64,000 nucleotides of DNA. Source: Conchocele bisecta. Taxonomy: Eukaryota > Mollusca > Bivalvia > Lucinida > Thyasiridae. Under the pieces are notes generated by a model that was not told the DNA's origin, did no database searches, and saw nothing but the letters and a program-made list of their open reading frames with translations. This document shows positions 1 through 9,312 of the stretch, piece after piece (within the stretch, counting starts at the first letter, position 1; every line of letters starts with the position of its first letter). Both the position numbers and the translations under genes were made by a program. The DNA is taken from positions 80,735,488-80,799,487 of the forward strand of contig CM055271.1 in assembly GCA_029237695.1 (NCBI GenBank), in the 5' to 3' direction.

Positions 1-832
1 GAGGCACAAATGATAGGCAAAAGGCTGTAATTCATGGTAATTGCATGTCCATTGACGATATCAGCAACTTGCAGTGTACAATAAATGGGCAACAGAAAAA
101 GTCCTGTACATAACTTCTAGTACGCGCAACAAGGCTGAAAACGGACCATTTGGTACTGGTAATCCAATTTGAAATATGCAGCTGCCTAACGGCAACCAAA
201 TACCACAGAGAGCTACCAAAACTATGCGTTCCCATATAAACTATTGTAATATGCTCATGAAACAAATATTCCAACCTTGGTAAGCAAAACAGCAGTAATA
301 TACCAAATTACCAACCAATCACAGAAACAATGTTTCTCTAGCCGCCAAGCCGAAGGGCCGCCAAAAGTTAAATAAAATAAATAGTTTACACGTATATACT
401 TACACATTCCGCCGATACCTTCCTGGCAACTCCCCTTGGGACAACAGCTGTGGCACCCGTGACAACTGATCAAACACAATAAAGGGAATATCGCCCCGAA
501 GTGGACACTCCTCTTTTTACAACAAATGACAAAGAAGCACGGCAGAATGTGCAATATATATAAATGTAGAACTACAAAAATAAAGTACAGAAAAAGGCTG
601 CAATTAACAAAAACAGAAAATAAAACAAAAATAAATTAACACCAGATCACCCGTCCTAACACCCCATTCTTCAAATCAAGCCTTTGGATCTACATTTATG
701 TCTTAAAATGGAAAGGTACTACTATATGCAACAAAGACAGTGTGTTCCAGATGAACGAGTAAGCTTGTCAAATAGGAAAGAACTTACTAAGCCCTCAATC
801 TCGTGGCCAGACACACATACATGTACATGGAT
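1..832. other. AT-rich sequence, no gene recognised
   Basis: Short frames only, none with a recognisable domain. Because the retroelement on the minus strand reads out of its hydrolase ORF towards position 1, this stretch may contain the 3' end of that element. I could not identify terminal repeats or internal complementary repeats that would prove it. Confidence 0.4.
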
Positions 833-1360
833 TTATGATTTCCTCAACCTCTTAATAACATGTAGATAAACATTGGTGAGAACAGTTACACCTTCAGTAT
901 TAAGGTGCAAACATCCATCTCGTACAGCAAAAAGATGCCTATGCAGAACACCATTTTTCCCCACGAAAAGGCGAAAGGTAGAAATAAACGGTACTTTTCG
1001 TAACTTACAAAAACGCATTAACAACCTATTTGTTGCTTTAACCAAAGATGCACTTGATGACCAATCAACAGGTCTAGGAAGAATAGCCGAGAAAATAGGC
1101 TTAATGTCTGGGTTAATCAATTTGATAATGGCAAGTAAGTTATTCAACGCAGAGGGAAAAGTATCCGGAGCCAGTTTGAAAATGTCATTAGTACCCGCAG
1201 GAATAATGATGTAATCCGCAGACGACACCGTACGTTTAAAAGAAGAATTCCTTTCAAATTGTTGAACCAGTCTGCCAAGTGTAGTACCTGGAAAACTGTA
1301 TGTCTCTAGATAGTCTATGCCTTCAACGTATTTCCCAATGGAGTCGCACACACGAATCGT
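833..1360 (-). pseudogene. SGNH/GDSL-type hydrolase ORF of a tyrosine-recombinase retrotransposon
   Basis: A frame of about 172 residues without internal stops. It has SGNH hydrolase blocks in order: VCDSIGK near the start (block I, the usual GDS has become CDS but the nucleophile Ser is kept), AGTNDIF at residues 52-58 (block III, GxND) and DGCLHLN at 145-151 (block V, DxxH, Asp145 and His149). The family hydrolyses esters; the substrate here is unknown. The ORF lies directly downstream of a DIRS-type recombinase on the same strand. That position matches the extra hydrolase ORF known from Ngaro-group retroelements. The frame opens upstream of the conserved Ser and no good ATG was seen, so the start is uncertain. 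It has decayed less than its neighbours. Capture from a host GDSL lipase is an alternative but less likely given the context. Confidence 0.72.
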
Positions 1361-1399
1361 CTGCTTCCGGCATAAGAAGTTGGGGAAAAAATAAAATAA

Positions 1400-2263
1400 A
1401 ACAAATTGTCATACACTATTCAGAATAATACCGCATTCATAGCGCGTGCAACTTGTATCTTATCATCAACTGAAAAAGTCTAATACTTTTGATAAGCATC
1501 ACTCCTCCAATCTCCATGCAACTCGGAAGAAACACCAGCATGGAAAGCTAAAGTAGCACCACCTCGACGAAAAGTGTATGTTGAATAAGCCGAACAATCC
1601 AAACCAATACGATTTATTAAATTTCTCAACCTAGGCTGAAATTATGCATATGTAAAGGCACGAGTAGATGACCACGAACAAAGTGGTCTATTTTTTTGAT
1701 ACTGGACAAGGCTTTAACATATTGCCGTAAGCAGAAATTGGACATAAAACAGAATCGGACCTAACTAAAGGAACCGTTAATTTTCGCTCCCCAAATTATA
1801 ATGTCTTTGACCAACGGAAATTCACCAACAAGATCTCGCCATTTTTAATCACATCGCTCCTAAAAAAACACCTGTTTGACATATCAGACTTTGTACTCAA
1901 CACTAAATTGGACTTCCTTGCCATCAAGAAATTGCTAATAGACATAAACACCAGAACACTACATCGCCCTTGAATGACATATCCAAATGAGAAAAAAATC
2001 TGTAACAAGATATCAGGAGTAATAGGCAAAGCTTGCTTTGTGCAATGTGGATTCAAACGATTAATACCTTTCAAACTTAAATTCATCAAAGATTCATTAA
2101 TGACAGATTCTACACCAAGATGATGAATTGTCCTCGCTCCACTTATGTAATTCTTAATAGAAGCAGTAGAAACAAATGACCGTCTTAAAAATTGGGCATA
2201 AAGTGACAAGGTTTCTGTTGCAACTGGAACTGGCGTCAAGTGAAAATAAAAACAAAATAACAA
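1400..2263 (-). pseudogene. DIRS/Ngaro-type tyrosine recombinase, broken
   Basis: Catalyses DNA-strand exchange during integration of DIRS-order retrotransposons. The N-terminal core-binding part is open at 2263-1796 (YAQFLRRSFVSTASIKNYIS, then the first catalytic Arg region FLMARKSNLV). The same frame continues past a TAA at 1796-1798 as FGERKLTVPLVRSDSVLCPI. Then comes the block YTFRRGGATLAFHAGVSSEL followed by HGDWRSDAY at about 1600-1480. The box normally read HSFRRGG is YTFRRGG here, so the catalytic His is replaced. Another stop follows DAYQKY, after which SVDDKIQVARAMN at about 1465-1425 is the usual C-terminal tail. The family assignment rests on these boxes; inactivity follows from at least two stops and the lost His. 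Confidence 0.82.
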
Positions 2264-2392
2264 AAAAGACTTCCATTGAGTCCGAAGGTTTTTTGTCGTG
2301 CCCTCAGCATAACCAGATTTTTTTGCAAACGCCAGATCTCGTTTTAAGACTCGAAACTCGTAATCTGCAATGTAAAATAACAGCTGAGTGAG

Positions 2393-2881
2393 CTACCAAA
2401 CTCGCGACAAGTTAAACATTTCGTCTGAGATGCGACCCTCCTCCCCGATCTCGCCGAACTCATCAACAAACTTCTGTCTATACGAATGGTTCAAACTCCA
2501 TCTGCTGAGATAGTCTGGTAACCTATTTTCCACACCACTAATGTGTTTGGCATTGACCTCAAACTCGTACATAGCCACTAAGAAACATATTTCCCTCAGA
2601 GAGCCCTGCAAAAATTCTGCACTAGTAGCGCCCTTGTTGATCACGTTGCATGAAGACTGGCTATCACAAAGAATTACTATTGCCTCGAATCCTCTGCCCC
2701 CACAATTTAAGAGCCACCACAATAGTAAGCATTTCCAATGCATTAATTGCCAACTTCCGATCAACTATAAATGTTGGGAACTCCGCATGAAAATAACTGC
2801 TACCAAAAACACCACATCAACCTTCTAAGGACGCATTTGTCGCGATTACACCATCAGGAAGTGACCAATCCGCTACCGCCA
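2393..2881 (-). pseudogene. RNase H domain of DIRS/Ngaro-like pol
   Basis: The open part (2764-2393) carries the RNase H signature of DIRS-order elements: ILCDSQSSCNVINKGATSA, then HISGVENRLPDYLSRWSL. The Asp of CDSQS and the Asp of ENRLPDYLSR are the expected metal-binding residues. Upstream, at about 2830-2765, the domain continues only by switching frames (SSYFHAEFPTFIVDRKLAIN), so there are several small indels. In the element RNase H removes genomic RNA after reverse transcription. It lies between the RT remnant and the recombinase, the normal order for this group. Confidence 0.8.
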
Positions 2882-3076
2882 TCATTGATATGCCATTGTA
2901 AATCGGCAATTTGCATTCGACCAACTCGGATCTTTACGCAAGTATTCTGGAAGAGTATGACACTGTGCATTGGACTTATAAATTGCTCTTAAAAAATTCA
3001 ACATTCTCTGCACAAATACTTTGCCTGGCCTAACACACGCACAAACAAAGTTTAATTTGCCTAACAGTGATTGCAA
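2882..3076 (-). pseudogene. RT thumb/connection fragment of DIRS/Ngaro-like pol
   Basis: A 64-residue frame, LLGKLNFVCACVRPGKVF followed by QRMLNFLRAIY, matches the thumb/connection segment that follows the polymerase domain in DIRS/Ngaro pol proteins. The palm with the catalytic YxDD box is missing. Only about 100 AT-rich bases separate this fragment from the N-terminal pol piece at 3183, so roughly the whole polymerase core is deleted. Confidence 0.7.
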
Positions 3077-3182
3077 TTTTTGTATTGTTGCAACATATTT
3101 TTTTACTACGAATTTATTTCAAAAAATATTTTTGTAATTCCACAAGAAATTGTCTTGCCCCTTTATGATTTTTATGTATTTT

Positions 3183-3640
3183 TCAAGAATTAGCCACCAA
3201 ATCCTTGGTGCATCCCAAAGGAACACCAACTTCAAGTAAGTCACAAACAAGCTTATCTTGATAACTTTCTAACATTTGCCGCAAAAATACAAAATTCAAT
3301 TTTTCATCAACCCTGATGCGACAACCCTTGAAATTGTATTTACCAGAATTCTCTACTGACTCGTGAGCCGCTAACAAAAATTTGTTTCTCTCTCTATCAT
3401 TTCTAATGTTCCACACATATTACAATTTTTATGAACACAGACAGACTCTATCACCGGAGATTTTCCTGTATTATTGTTATGCACATGTTCATCAATATTA
3501 ACATGCTCGATAACCGGAGAATTTTCAGAAATATTATTATGCGCCTTGCATGCCCTCTCGTCATAAACTCTGGTAGAAACAATTCAGTTAGTTGTCCATT
3601 TTGCTCGGAACTTATGAATGTTTTGTAACCAGGATCAGAC
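3183..3640 (-). pseudogene. N-terminal pol piece and gag-pol spacer of DIRS/Ngaro-like element
   Basis: The best part (3416-3183) reads VFLRQMLESYQDKLVCDLLE then VGVPLGC. It resembles the segment preceding the RT domain in Ngaro/DIRS pol, where a repeated leucine pattern runs into GFPLG. Upstream is an acidic, Asn/His-rich stretch with a direct repeat (NSPVIEHVNI... and KSPVIESVCV...), in frame with it but with no recognised domain. The frame ends at 3183 where the polymerase core has been lost. Confidence 0.55.
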
Positions 3641-3645
3641 GGAAG

Positions 3646-4626
3646 TCACGCAACAGAATGAGGACAATCCTTAGAACACTCAGGATGTTTAAGTTTGTTA
3701 TTGTCTTTCAACAAACTTTCCGCGCAAATGTGTTGACAAAGCCTCATTCTGCTGCGCATGGTTTCCAGGTGATCCTGCCTACTATTGCATTTATTCCTAT
3801 TGTACAAGGAGCAAAACAAAAGTCTCTCGCCAACTTCCATATATTTTGTAACCGGCAATTTGCCTGAAGATTGCGGTTTAAATTGTTTTCTATTCTGGAT
3901 TGGATCCACGAGGACGTGCTTGGACAACACCACCTGTTCGAATTTCAAATCCAATTGATCAAATTTAACAGCTCTGTCTACGTGCTCGTACTATGCACTC
4001 GCTTGGGGCCAAAGCTGGGGGAAAATGACTATCTGAAGCTTTAGCTTCAATCCCAGATCGCAATTTATGTTTTGTTTTTAATTTTTTAGAACGGACAATA
4101 TCGCTGTGCTGTTCCGAATCTGAAGTAGAAACTGAGATGTCTGAGCATTGTGAACTTGATTCATCCGATTCAATTAAGCCCGTCTGCTTCAAATATTGGC
4201 CGACCTGTTTTTTAAGTTTATTATTTTTCCTCAGATCATTTATTGTAAGATTATCCAACAATGAACTTGTAACATGACCGTCTTTGCGATCAGCGGATGA
4301 ACCGCCCACACTTATTTGTAGACACGCCACTGGCACTGAACTGCTCGGAAATTTTGCAATGTTTACCTTCCTTTTCCAAGCGCCGAACGTCTTTTTTGGA
4401 CTGCTCCAGTTTCACATGCAATAATTATTTCTCATTCCGCCTCCTGAGTTTGCGTTTCGCCACCTCTACCTCCTCCAATTCTCGACGCAACGAATCTAAT
4501 TCGGCGTCACTATCTGAATAAAATGACGGTTCCTCAGTTTTTCGCAGCATTCCGTCGCCCGCTCGGGAAACTGCCCCTACTGTTGTTCGGGAATCTCCAT
4601 CCTTGCACCGAGCACCCTCCGAAGAC
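3646..4626 (-). pseudogene. gag-like ORF of the tyrosine-recombinase retrotransposon (3' part)
   Basis: Three frames in series. At 4626-4425 there is an acidic and charged segment ending in a helical heptad-like run (AELDSLRRELEEVEVAKRKL). At 4336-3965 there is a Ser/Lys-rich middle region. At 3954-3646 the C-terminal part (TKYMEVGERLLFCSLYNRNK, then a Cys/His pattern around RLCQHICAESLL and KHPECSKDCPH) looks like the nucleic-acid binding end of Ngaro-type Gag. Frameshifts separate the pieces. This is a nucleocapsid-like structural protein by position. Similarity to known Gags is weak, so the function is inferred from order and composition. Confidence 0.55.
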
Positions 4627-4929
4627 AACCCCTTCACTTGCGGAGCTATTCCAGGTGGAGAACATTGAAGGGTTGCTTCGCTTTCTCCATGAAACAAACT
4701 TGTATCGGAAAATTTAATTATATCATTGTATGTATACATGTTTCTATTTCCATAATTTTATAATTCTACACACGTTTATCATATTAATATTTTTACCCTG
4801 ATCGTCTGATTGACTACCACATCTAACATACTATTTTACTATTATTTTTATTCTTCATTTACATTGCTTGGCCCTAAATGGTACTCTTCTGTGTTGATGG
4901 GCCGTTAAGCACCATTCCATTCCGAAGAC
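4618..4929 (+). mobile_element. 5'-truncated I-like LINE 3' end (copy A) with target-site duplication
   Basis: The insert is 4627-4920. It reads CACTTGCGGAGCTATTCC..., encoding the C-terminal ELFQVENIEG and LLRFLHETNLY, followed by a 3' UTR ending TTAAGCACCATTCCAT. The same sequence recurs at 7340-7635, 10060-10281 and 10430-10868. The 9-bp sequence TCCGAAGAC occurs at 4618-4626 and again at 4921-4929 as a target duplication. Removing the insert and one repeat reconnects the minus-strand gag frame, so this LINE landed inside that gag. Confidence 0.85.
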
Positions 4930-5120
4930 GAACCGGCTCTTATCGGTGAACGCAATAACGCTTCAAATTCGGTCGTTCCACTTTCTCCATACGATTTATA
5001 ATCAGTTATTTTTTGTGCCGCAGCACGCTTCGGTCATGCCCCCAACTCCATCTCTCCGTCTTCCTTCCGAGTCCCGTAACTTTCTTGAACTAGAAAATTT
5101 CCCTGACACTCCGCATCTGT
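4921..5120 (-). pseudogene. gag-like ORF, 5' part, upstream of the LINE insertion
   Basis: Reading the minus strand, a frame at about 5100-4930 (QESYGTRKEDGEMELGA, one TGA, then PKRAAAQKITDYKSYGES, then FEALLRSPIRAGSSSE) runs into the gag frame resuming at 4617 when copy A of the LINE and one 9-bp repeat are left out. It is the 5' portion of the same gag-like gene. It is low-complexity and charged and has no recognised domain. A TAA at about 5128 closes the frame on the upstream side. Confidence 0.55.
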
Positions 5121-5685
5121 CGTTTATGACAGGAACGATCCAAAAATATAACTATATTTCTATATGGCTACTGCGAACAATTTGCAGCGTGCCACAGTGA
5201 AGACACGTTATGCCGACTCGAATACAATATAACAAATATTTTTAGAACTGTTTCAGTCAATGGACAAACAAACTGTGTATAAACAAAAATGTGCAAGACG
5301 AACAAAAGTTTGTTATGCACTGCGCACCAATCAAAAGCGAGGAACTTGCTATGCAGCCATGACTACAAAAATATCAAGTGCGCGAAAGCCGAGGACCAGC
5401 GCTACTGGTACCCAACTATCGAACCGTAAACAAGGAACAAATGAAAGTTAAAGTAAGTATCTCTGATTGCAATCAATTAACCATTTTTAGTTTCACCCAA
5501 AAATAACCCAATGTAAACGTTTACAATTGAATGGCTATGTGTACGGAGATAACCGAGTGTGCATGGTGTAGAAAAACAAATATTCTTGACAAGCGACTGA
5601 ACAGGGCTGCGGTGAAATGACGTCACTGTGTAGTGCGCTGTATATGTGTTGTTTGAACGACAGTCAGCACCGATAGTTGATGAAT
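5121..5685. other. intergenic, nothing recognised
   Basis: Only short frames. It includes a stretch at 5240-5470 with alternating ACAAA/AAAG composition and a single CRE-like TGACGTCA at about 5618. It may hold the terminal part of the tyrosine-recombinase element, whose split terminal repeats I could not locate. Confidence 0.35.
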
Positions 5686-5689
5686 TACC

Positions 5690-5898
5690 TGCATTTCAAA
5701 CGACTGCGATCGGGCGGTTCGGCGCTGCAGGATTGGACGCAGTCGCCGGCAAATAACGCCAATCGTCGCTAAGGTGAACAGATACAGCTTGTAAAGGTAA
5801 GCATCGCTATACTCTTCCAGTGGTGACTTCCTTTGTTGAAAAAATCGAGCTCTTCTTCTCCTTCTGAGACGAACGTCCGTCATTACTGCGTCCGCCAT
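5690..5898 (-). pseudogene. PIF/Harbinger transposase (HARBI1-like), first exon
   Basis: Starts at an ATG in good context (AAAATGGCGGAC). It encodes a basic patch (LRRRRRARFF) and then RKSPLEEYSDAYLYKLYLFT and RPTARSQ-like RRTARSQSFEMQ. That is the N-terminal helical region of HARBI1-type nucleases, where NPLEEYSDxEFxxRYRFT is usual. Right after MQ lies CAG|GTAATT, a good splice donor, so this is probably exon 1. The next exon is not adjacent; the minus strand downstream is unrelated. It belongs to a DDE transposase that cuts at 3-bp targets. It is a separate copy from the C-terminal fragment at 25.6-26.1 kb. Confidence 0.72.
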
Positions 5899-6085
5899 TT
5901 TGTCTTTTTACAATGCTAATGACAGCAGCATGGTCTAGTACCTACCTTAACTAATGATAATTTAAAGACGACTTAATGATAACTTAATGTTTGTACAACT
6001 GAATTTAATGACACATTAGTTAATGAGTCGCTAATGAAAAGTTAATGAGTCATTAGTGCTTCGTACAACCGGTTCCAGAAATCCT
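5899..6085 (-). mobile_element. 5' non-coding end of a PIF/Harbinger element
   Basis: Upstream of the transposase ATG the sequence is packed with TTAATGA/TCATTAA variants and ends near 6080 in CGTACAACCGGTTCC. Reading outward on the minus strand this is a GG...CCGGTTGTACGAAG-type terminus with short subterminal repeats, as in many Harbinger elements. The partner terminus was not found. Its outer end abuts the Crypton-like recombinase at about 6100. Confidence 0.5.
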
Positions 6086-6102
6086 TGCTCACATTAAAAT
6101 CT

Positions 6103-6911
6103 TCACTCCTCGCTGTCACTTTCAATTAAAGGCCTACGGATTATTCGCTTGTTTGCCCCACAACAGGTGTCATGACAATACTTCTTTTTAAAGTTTACAG
6201 TTACATTTCCATGGCTTGTACTCCCCAGAAACAATGTTTCTAATGGATGGTTGCCAAGAGAGGATACTGTGTTCTTTGACTGACTCACGAACTGAGTATG
6301 AGCCTCGGACTCTGTGGCAAGGATCTGAGTCCGAGTCTCAGACTGGGTGGCCACGACCTGAGCCCCAGTCTCCGACTCAGTGACAATGGCAGTAGGTGGG
6401 GCGATGAATGGAACTGGGCATGGATCTGTGGCGGTTGACACTTGCAGTGCTGCTGCGGGAAATCCACTGTCATGGGAACATGTTGCGATGGCGGAGTTTG
6501 ATGTTAGGAGGCTACTAATGTGTTGCTTGTGTCTACTTGCCAGCTGTCTGTAGTTGTTTAATGGTTCGGTCCTCTTATGACCAGTCACGTAAACCTGCAA
6601 ATGTTCAGGCACATTGCAGTCTGTCATTCTCTGCACCAATGTTTTCCGAACGCTAGTGTTGCTTACCATCTTATCACTGCCGATACCAGCTTTCTGCGCC
6701 ATAGCTTTCATTAATCCGCACAGTCTATTTATCCCTACTGGACCTCGAATGTACCATTGTTCCTGTCAATTGGGCGAAGTGTTATTGGTGACTGGCGAAA
6801 TATAAAAAGGATCGCTAGCATTGGAATAATCCGCTGGCCGTCGTGCTGCGTAAAACTTATAACCTGCAACCGGGCAGCGTTCAACATTTTCGGGTGTTGC
6901 ATACATCCTTG
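6103..6911 (-). pseudogene. Crypton-like tyrosine recombinase, C-terminal catalytic part
   Basis: The frame runs from about 6900 (RMYATPENVERCPVAGYKFY, then DPFYISPVTNNTSPN) through one stop near 6767. It then reads WYIRGPVGINRLCGLMKAMA, SNTSVRKTLVQRM, VYVTGHKRTEPLNNYRQLAS. This is the catalytic domain found in Crypton transposons and the related DUF3504/KIAA1958-type proteins: HxxR box, GHK box, and the nucleophile Tyr in NNY. In the first box the expected His (NHSVRKT) is Thr. A tail of about 100 residues rich in TESET-type repeats ends KRIIRRPLIESDSEE, resembling tails seen in that family. The enzyme rearranges DNA through a phosphotyrosine. The in-frame stop and lost His make this copy dead. 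Confidence 0.8.
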
Positions 6912-7635
6912 GTGGACATTATTTTTGTTGGCTACCCAGTCAATACTGGTATCAAGGGCAATGACAGGGCAGATAGTGCTGCCAAGGCCGCCCTGGATCT
7001 GCCGACTTCTCATTTTCCTGTTTGCTATCATGATTTTAAATCATCCATCAACTCCTTCATCTCCGATACAATGCAGATCCAGTGGGATCTGCTCACAGAT
7101 AATAAACTTCATGCTGTGAAACCGACTCTGGGCGAATGGACTCCTGGCTACAGACATGTACGCCGGGATGAAGTTGTCCTTAGTCGATTGCGCATTGGAC
7201 ATACACGACTAACGCATTCGTATATGCTCAAATGTGAGCCGCGTCCATGGTGTATTCCATGCCACAGTGCTTTTACTGTGCAACACATCCTACTGGACTG
7301 TATCGATTTTGCCGATATTCGAGGCAAACACTTCAATGTTACTTCACTTGCGGAGTTATTCCAGGTGGAGAACATTGAAGGTTTGCTTCGCTTTCTCCAT
7401 GAAACTAACTTGTATTGGAAGATTTAATTTTATCATTGCATACATGTCTCGTATTTCTATAATTTTATATTTCTATACACGTTTTATATTTCTATATAAA
7501 TATTGTTCATCATATTAATATGTTTACCCTAATCACATATTGCATACTATTTTACTGTTATTTTTATTCTTCATCTACATTGCTTGGCCCTAAATTATAC
7601 TCTTTTGTGTTGATGGGCCGTTAAGCACCATTCCA
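6912..7635 (+). mobile_element. 5'-truncated I-like LINE (copy B), RNase H tail plus 3' UTR
   Basis: Encodes GYPVNTGIKGNDRADSAAKA (end of an RNase H domain, HTGIKGN-DRAD type), then RRDEVVLSRLRIGHTRLTHS, a Cys/His knuckle (CEPRPWCIPCHSAFTVQHIL), and the C-terminus ELFQVENIEGLLRFLHETNL. TAA is at about 7426 and an AT-rich 3' UTR ends near 7635. The frame is open throughout. This is the end of ORF2 of an I-like LINE with an RNase H domain. It interrupts the Crypton-like recombinase on the opposite strand. No clear target duplication was seen, and about 20-25 recombinase codons appear to be missing at the junction. Confidence 0.82.
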
Positions 7636-7905
7636 TTCATGGAAATTTACGAAATCTGTGTCCAGTTCCGAGTTATGTTTCAATTCGGCGTCGCCCCACA
7701 GCATGGCTCGATGTTCAGTGACTGCATGCATGCCAAAGTGCATCGTGTTGTTAAACCAAACAGTGTTCAATGCACTTGTTGGTGTTTCGGGTTCCAGCTG
7801 ATGGCACTCGTACAGGCGGTCTACATCGCTGCCGGTCAGTGCTGCTGCTGTATGAGGCTTGCTGCCTCTACCCACTGTCTTCAGCTGTTTTAGTTTGGCT
7901 ACCAT
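7636..7905 (-). pseudogene. Crypton-like tyrosine recombinase, N-terminal part
   Basis: Frame from an ATG at 7905: LKQLKTVGRGSKPHTAAALT, then TPTSALNTVWFNNTMHFGMH and EHRAMLWGDAELKHNSE. This is the conserved segment of DUF3504/Crypton recombinases (GxGxKPN...LT..E, LLNTLWFNNCLHFGLRG, EHR.M.WGDV) that holds the first catalytic Arg in EHRAMLWGD. It is collinear with the catalytic part at 6911-6103; copy B of the LINE lies between. Upstream of 7905 a stop lies shortly before the ATG, so an earlier exon or decay is possible. Confidence 0.78.
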
Positions 7906-8182
7906 GGCCTACTTGGCTTTTGGAAAACTCGTGATCCATAGTTATGCCGCCTTATATGGCGTTCAATGCTACCCAACATACCTGAAAGCCGTAAATAGAA
8001 TATCTTAACATTTGTGGCGGTTTAACATGTTTAATATGGTATTTAGTAAACTTGTTTTAATGATTTGTTAAGCAACTCGGCAAAGCCTCGTTCCTTATGA
8101 AATCAGTAGACTAAACTTGTTCAATAAATACCATATTACATCATCACTGATGCAAGATCCTCTGTCCTGTGCGCTAGCTCAT
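7906..8182. other. AT-rich spacer
   Basis: No coding signal. It contains TTTAGTAAACTTGTT-like words near 8045 and 8110 with weak inverted similarity, but no defined element. Confidence 0.35.
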
Positions 8183-8414
8183 ATGAGACACGCCATGGGA
8201 TTTTGTACCTTCGGGCGTCTGCGTAATTTCATGAAATACGTTTACAAAATTTACAATATTTTGAATGAATGAACTCAAAAGTTGACAAATGCATGTACTC
8301 CGAAATTTATGTCAACCGTTGACGTCATTTACGGAAAATATTGAAAATTTGGTAAACGTATTTCATGAAATTATGCAGATGCCCGAAGGTACAAAATCAC
8401 ATGGCATGTCTCAT
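8183..8414. repeat. fold-back element, 63-bp inverted arms
   Basis: 8183-8245 and 8352-8414 are inverted copies of each other. The arms read ATGAGACACGCCATGGGATT... and its complement, with about 4 mismatches in 63, and enclose a 106-bp loop. No coding capacity. This looks like a small inverted-repeat transposon; target duplications were not resolved. Confidence 0.75.
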
Positions 8415-8537
8415 ATATTGATGGTATATGCTACAATGTATATACTTTATTGTACTTTAAAGGTATTGTTATTTTCACGGATAAATAGCAAAAAATCCAG
8501 TCATTTTTTTCGTATGTCTTGAATACACTTGATATTT

Positions 8538-8570
8538 AGCTGTGGCTGGAGAAATGGGGCTTATCAGTCG
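8538..8570 (+). repeat. terminus of MITE family A (solo end)
   Basis: AGCTGTGGCTGGAGAAATGG then GGCTTATCAG matches the terminal sequence of the family-A elements seen complete at 42187-42424 and 46474-46682. The other end is not present nearby. Confidence 0.6.
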
Positions 8571-8699
8571 GATCAGGGTCGGCACTGTTCATCAGTTTGT
8601 GGATGAAGCAAACTTTCATGGACAAATAAGAACAACAAGAGCTCCGCGGAGCAAAATGTCCCGCCTGGCGCAGTTTGATAGTATATAAGGAGCTTGTAA

Positions 8700-9312
8700 T
8701 AACCTTGGGGATAGTGAGCACCATGGGCTGTAGAATGATGCGGGATGTTGTTACACATGCATGTATGAAATATTAAAGCATAAACTGAGCGTTAACTTTT
8801 CCAAACACGGACATTTCTAAGTCAGTGACCTTGACCTTTGGGGTTAGCGGGCACCATGGGCTTTCTGTAGAATGATGGGGGATGTTGTTACAAATGCATG
8901 TATGGAATATTAAAGCATAAACTGAGCGTTAATTTCTAAGTCAGTGACCTTGAACTTTGGGGATAGCGGGTACCATGGGCTTTCTGTAGAATGATGCGGG
9001 ATGTTGTTACAAATGCATGTATGGCATATTAATGCATAAACTGAGTGTTAAAACTGAGCGCTAACTTTTCCATACACGGAAATTTCTAAGTCAGCGACCT
9101 TGACCTTTAGGGTTTGCGGGCACCATGGGCTTTCTGTAGAATGATGCGGGATGTTGTTACAAATGCATGTATGGAATATTAAAGCATAAACTGAGCGTTA
9201 ACTTTCCAAACACGGAAATTTCTTAAGTCAGCGACCTTGACCTTTGGGGTTTGCGGGCACCATGGGCTTTCTGTAGAATGATGCGGGATGTTGTATGCAT
9301 GTATGGAATATT
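8700..9312. repeat. tandem repeat, 120-150 bp unit, about five copies
   Basis: The unit contains CACCATGGGCTTTCTGTAGA, ATGATGCGGGATGTTGTTAC, GCATAAACTGAGCGTTAAC and GTCAGTGACCTTGACCTTTG. The landmark (C/T)ACCATGGGC occurs at about 8720, 8851, 8971, 9121 and 9258, so spacing varies from 120 to 150 bp by internal indels. Copies are similar but not identical. The GACCTTGACCTTTG word in each unit resembles a nuclear-receptor half-site, which may be coincidence. Confidence 0.85.

Noticed and set aside
873..1214. A 113-codon plus-strand frame
   Set aside because: It is the shadow of the minus-strand SGNH hydrolase and has no domain of its own.
4630..4739. N-terminal 36 residues of the minus-strand frame starting at 4739 as the start of gag
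   Set aside because: They are the antisense of the LINE 3' end. The real gag continues upstream of the 9-bp duplication at 4921.
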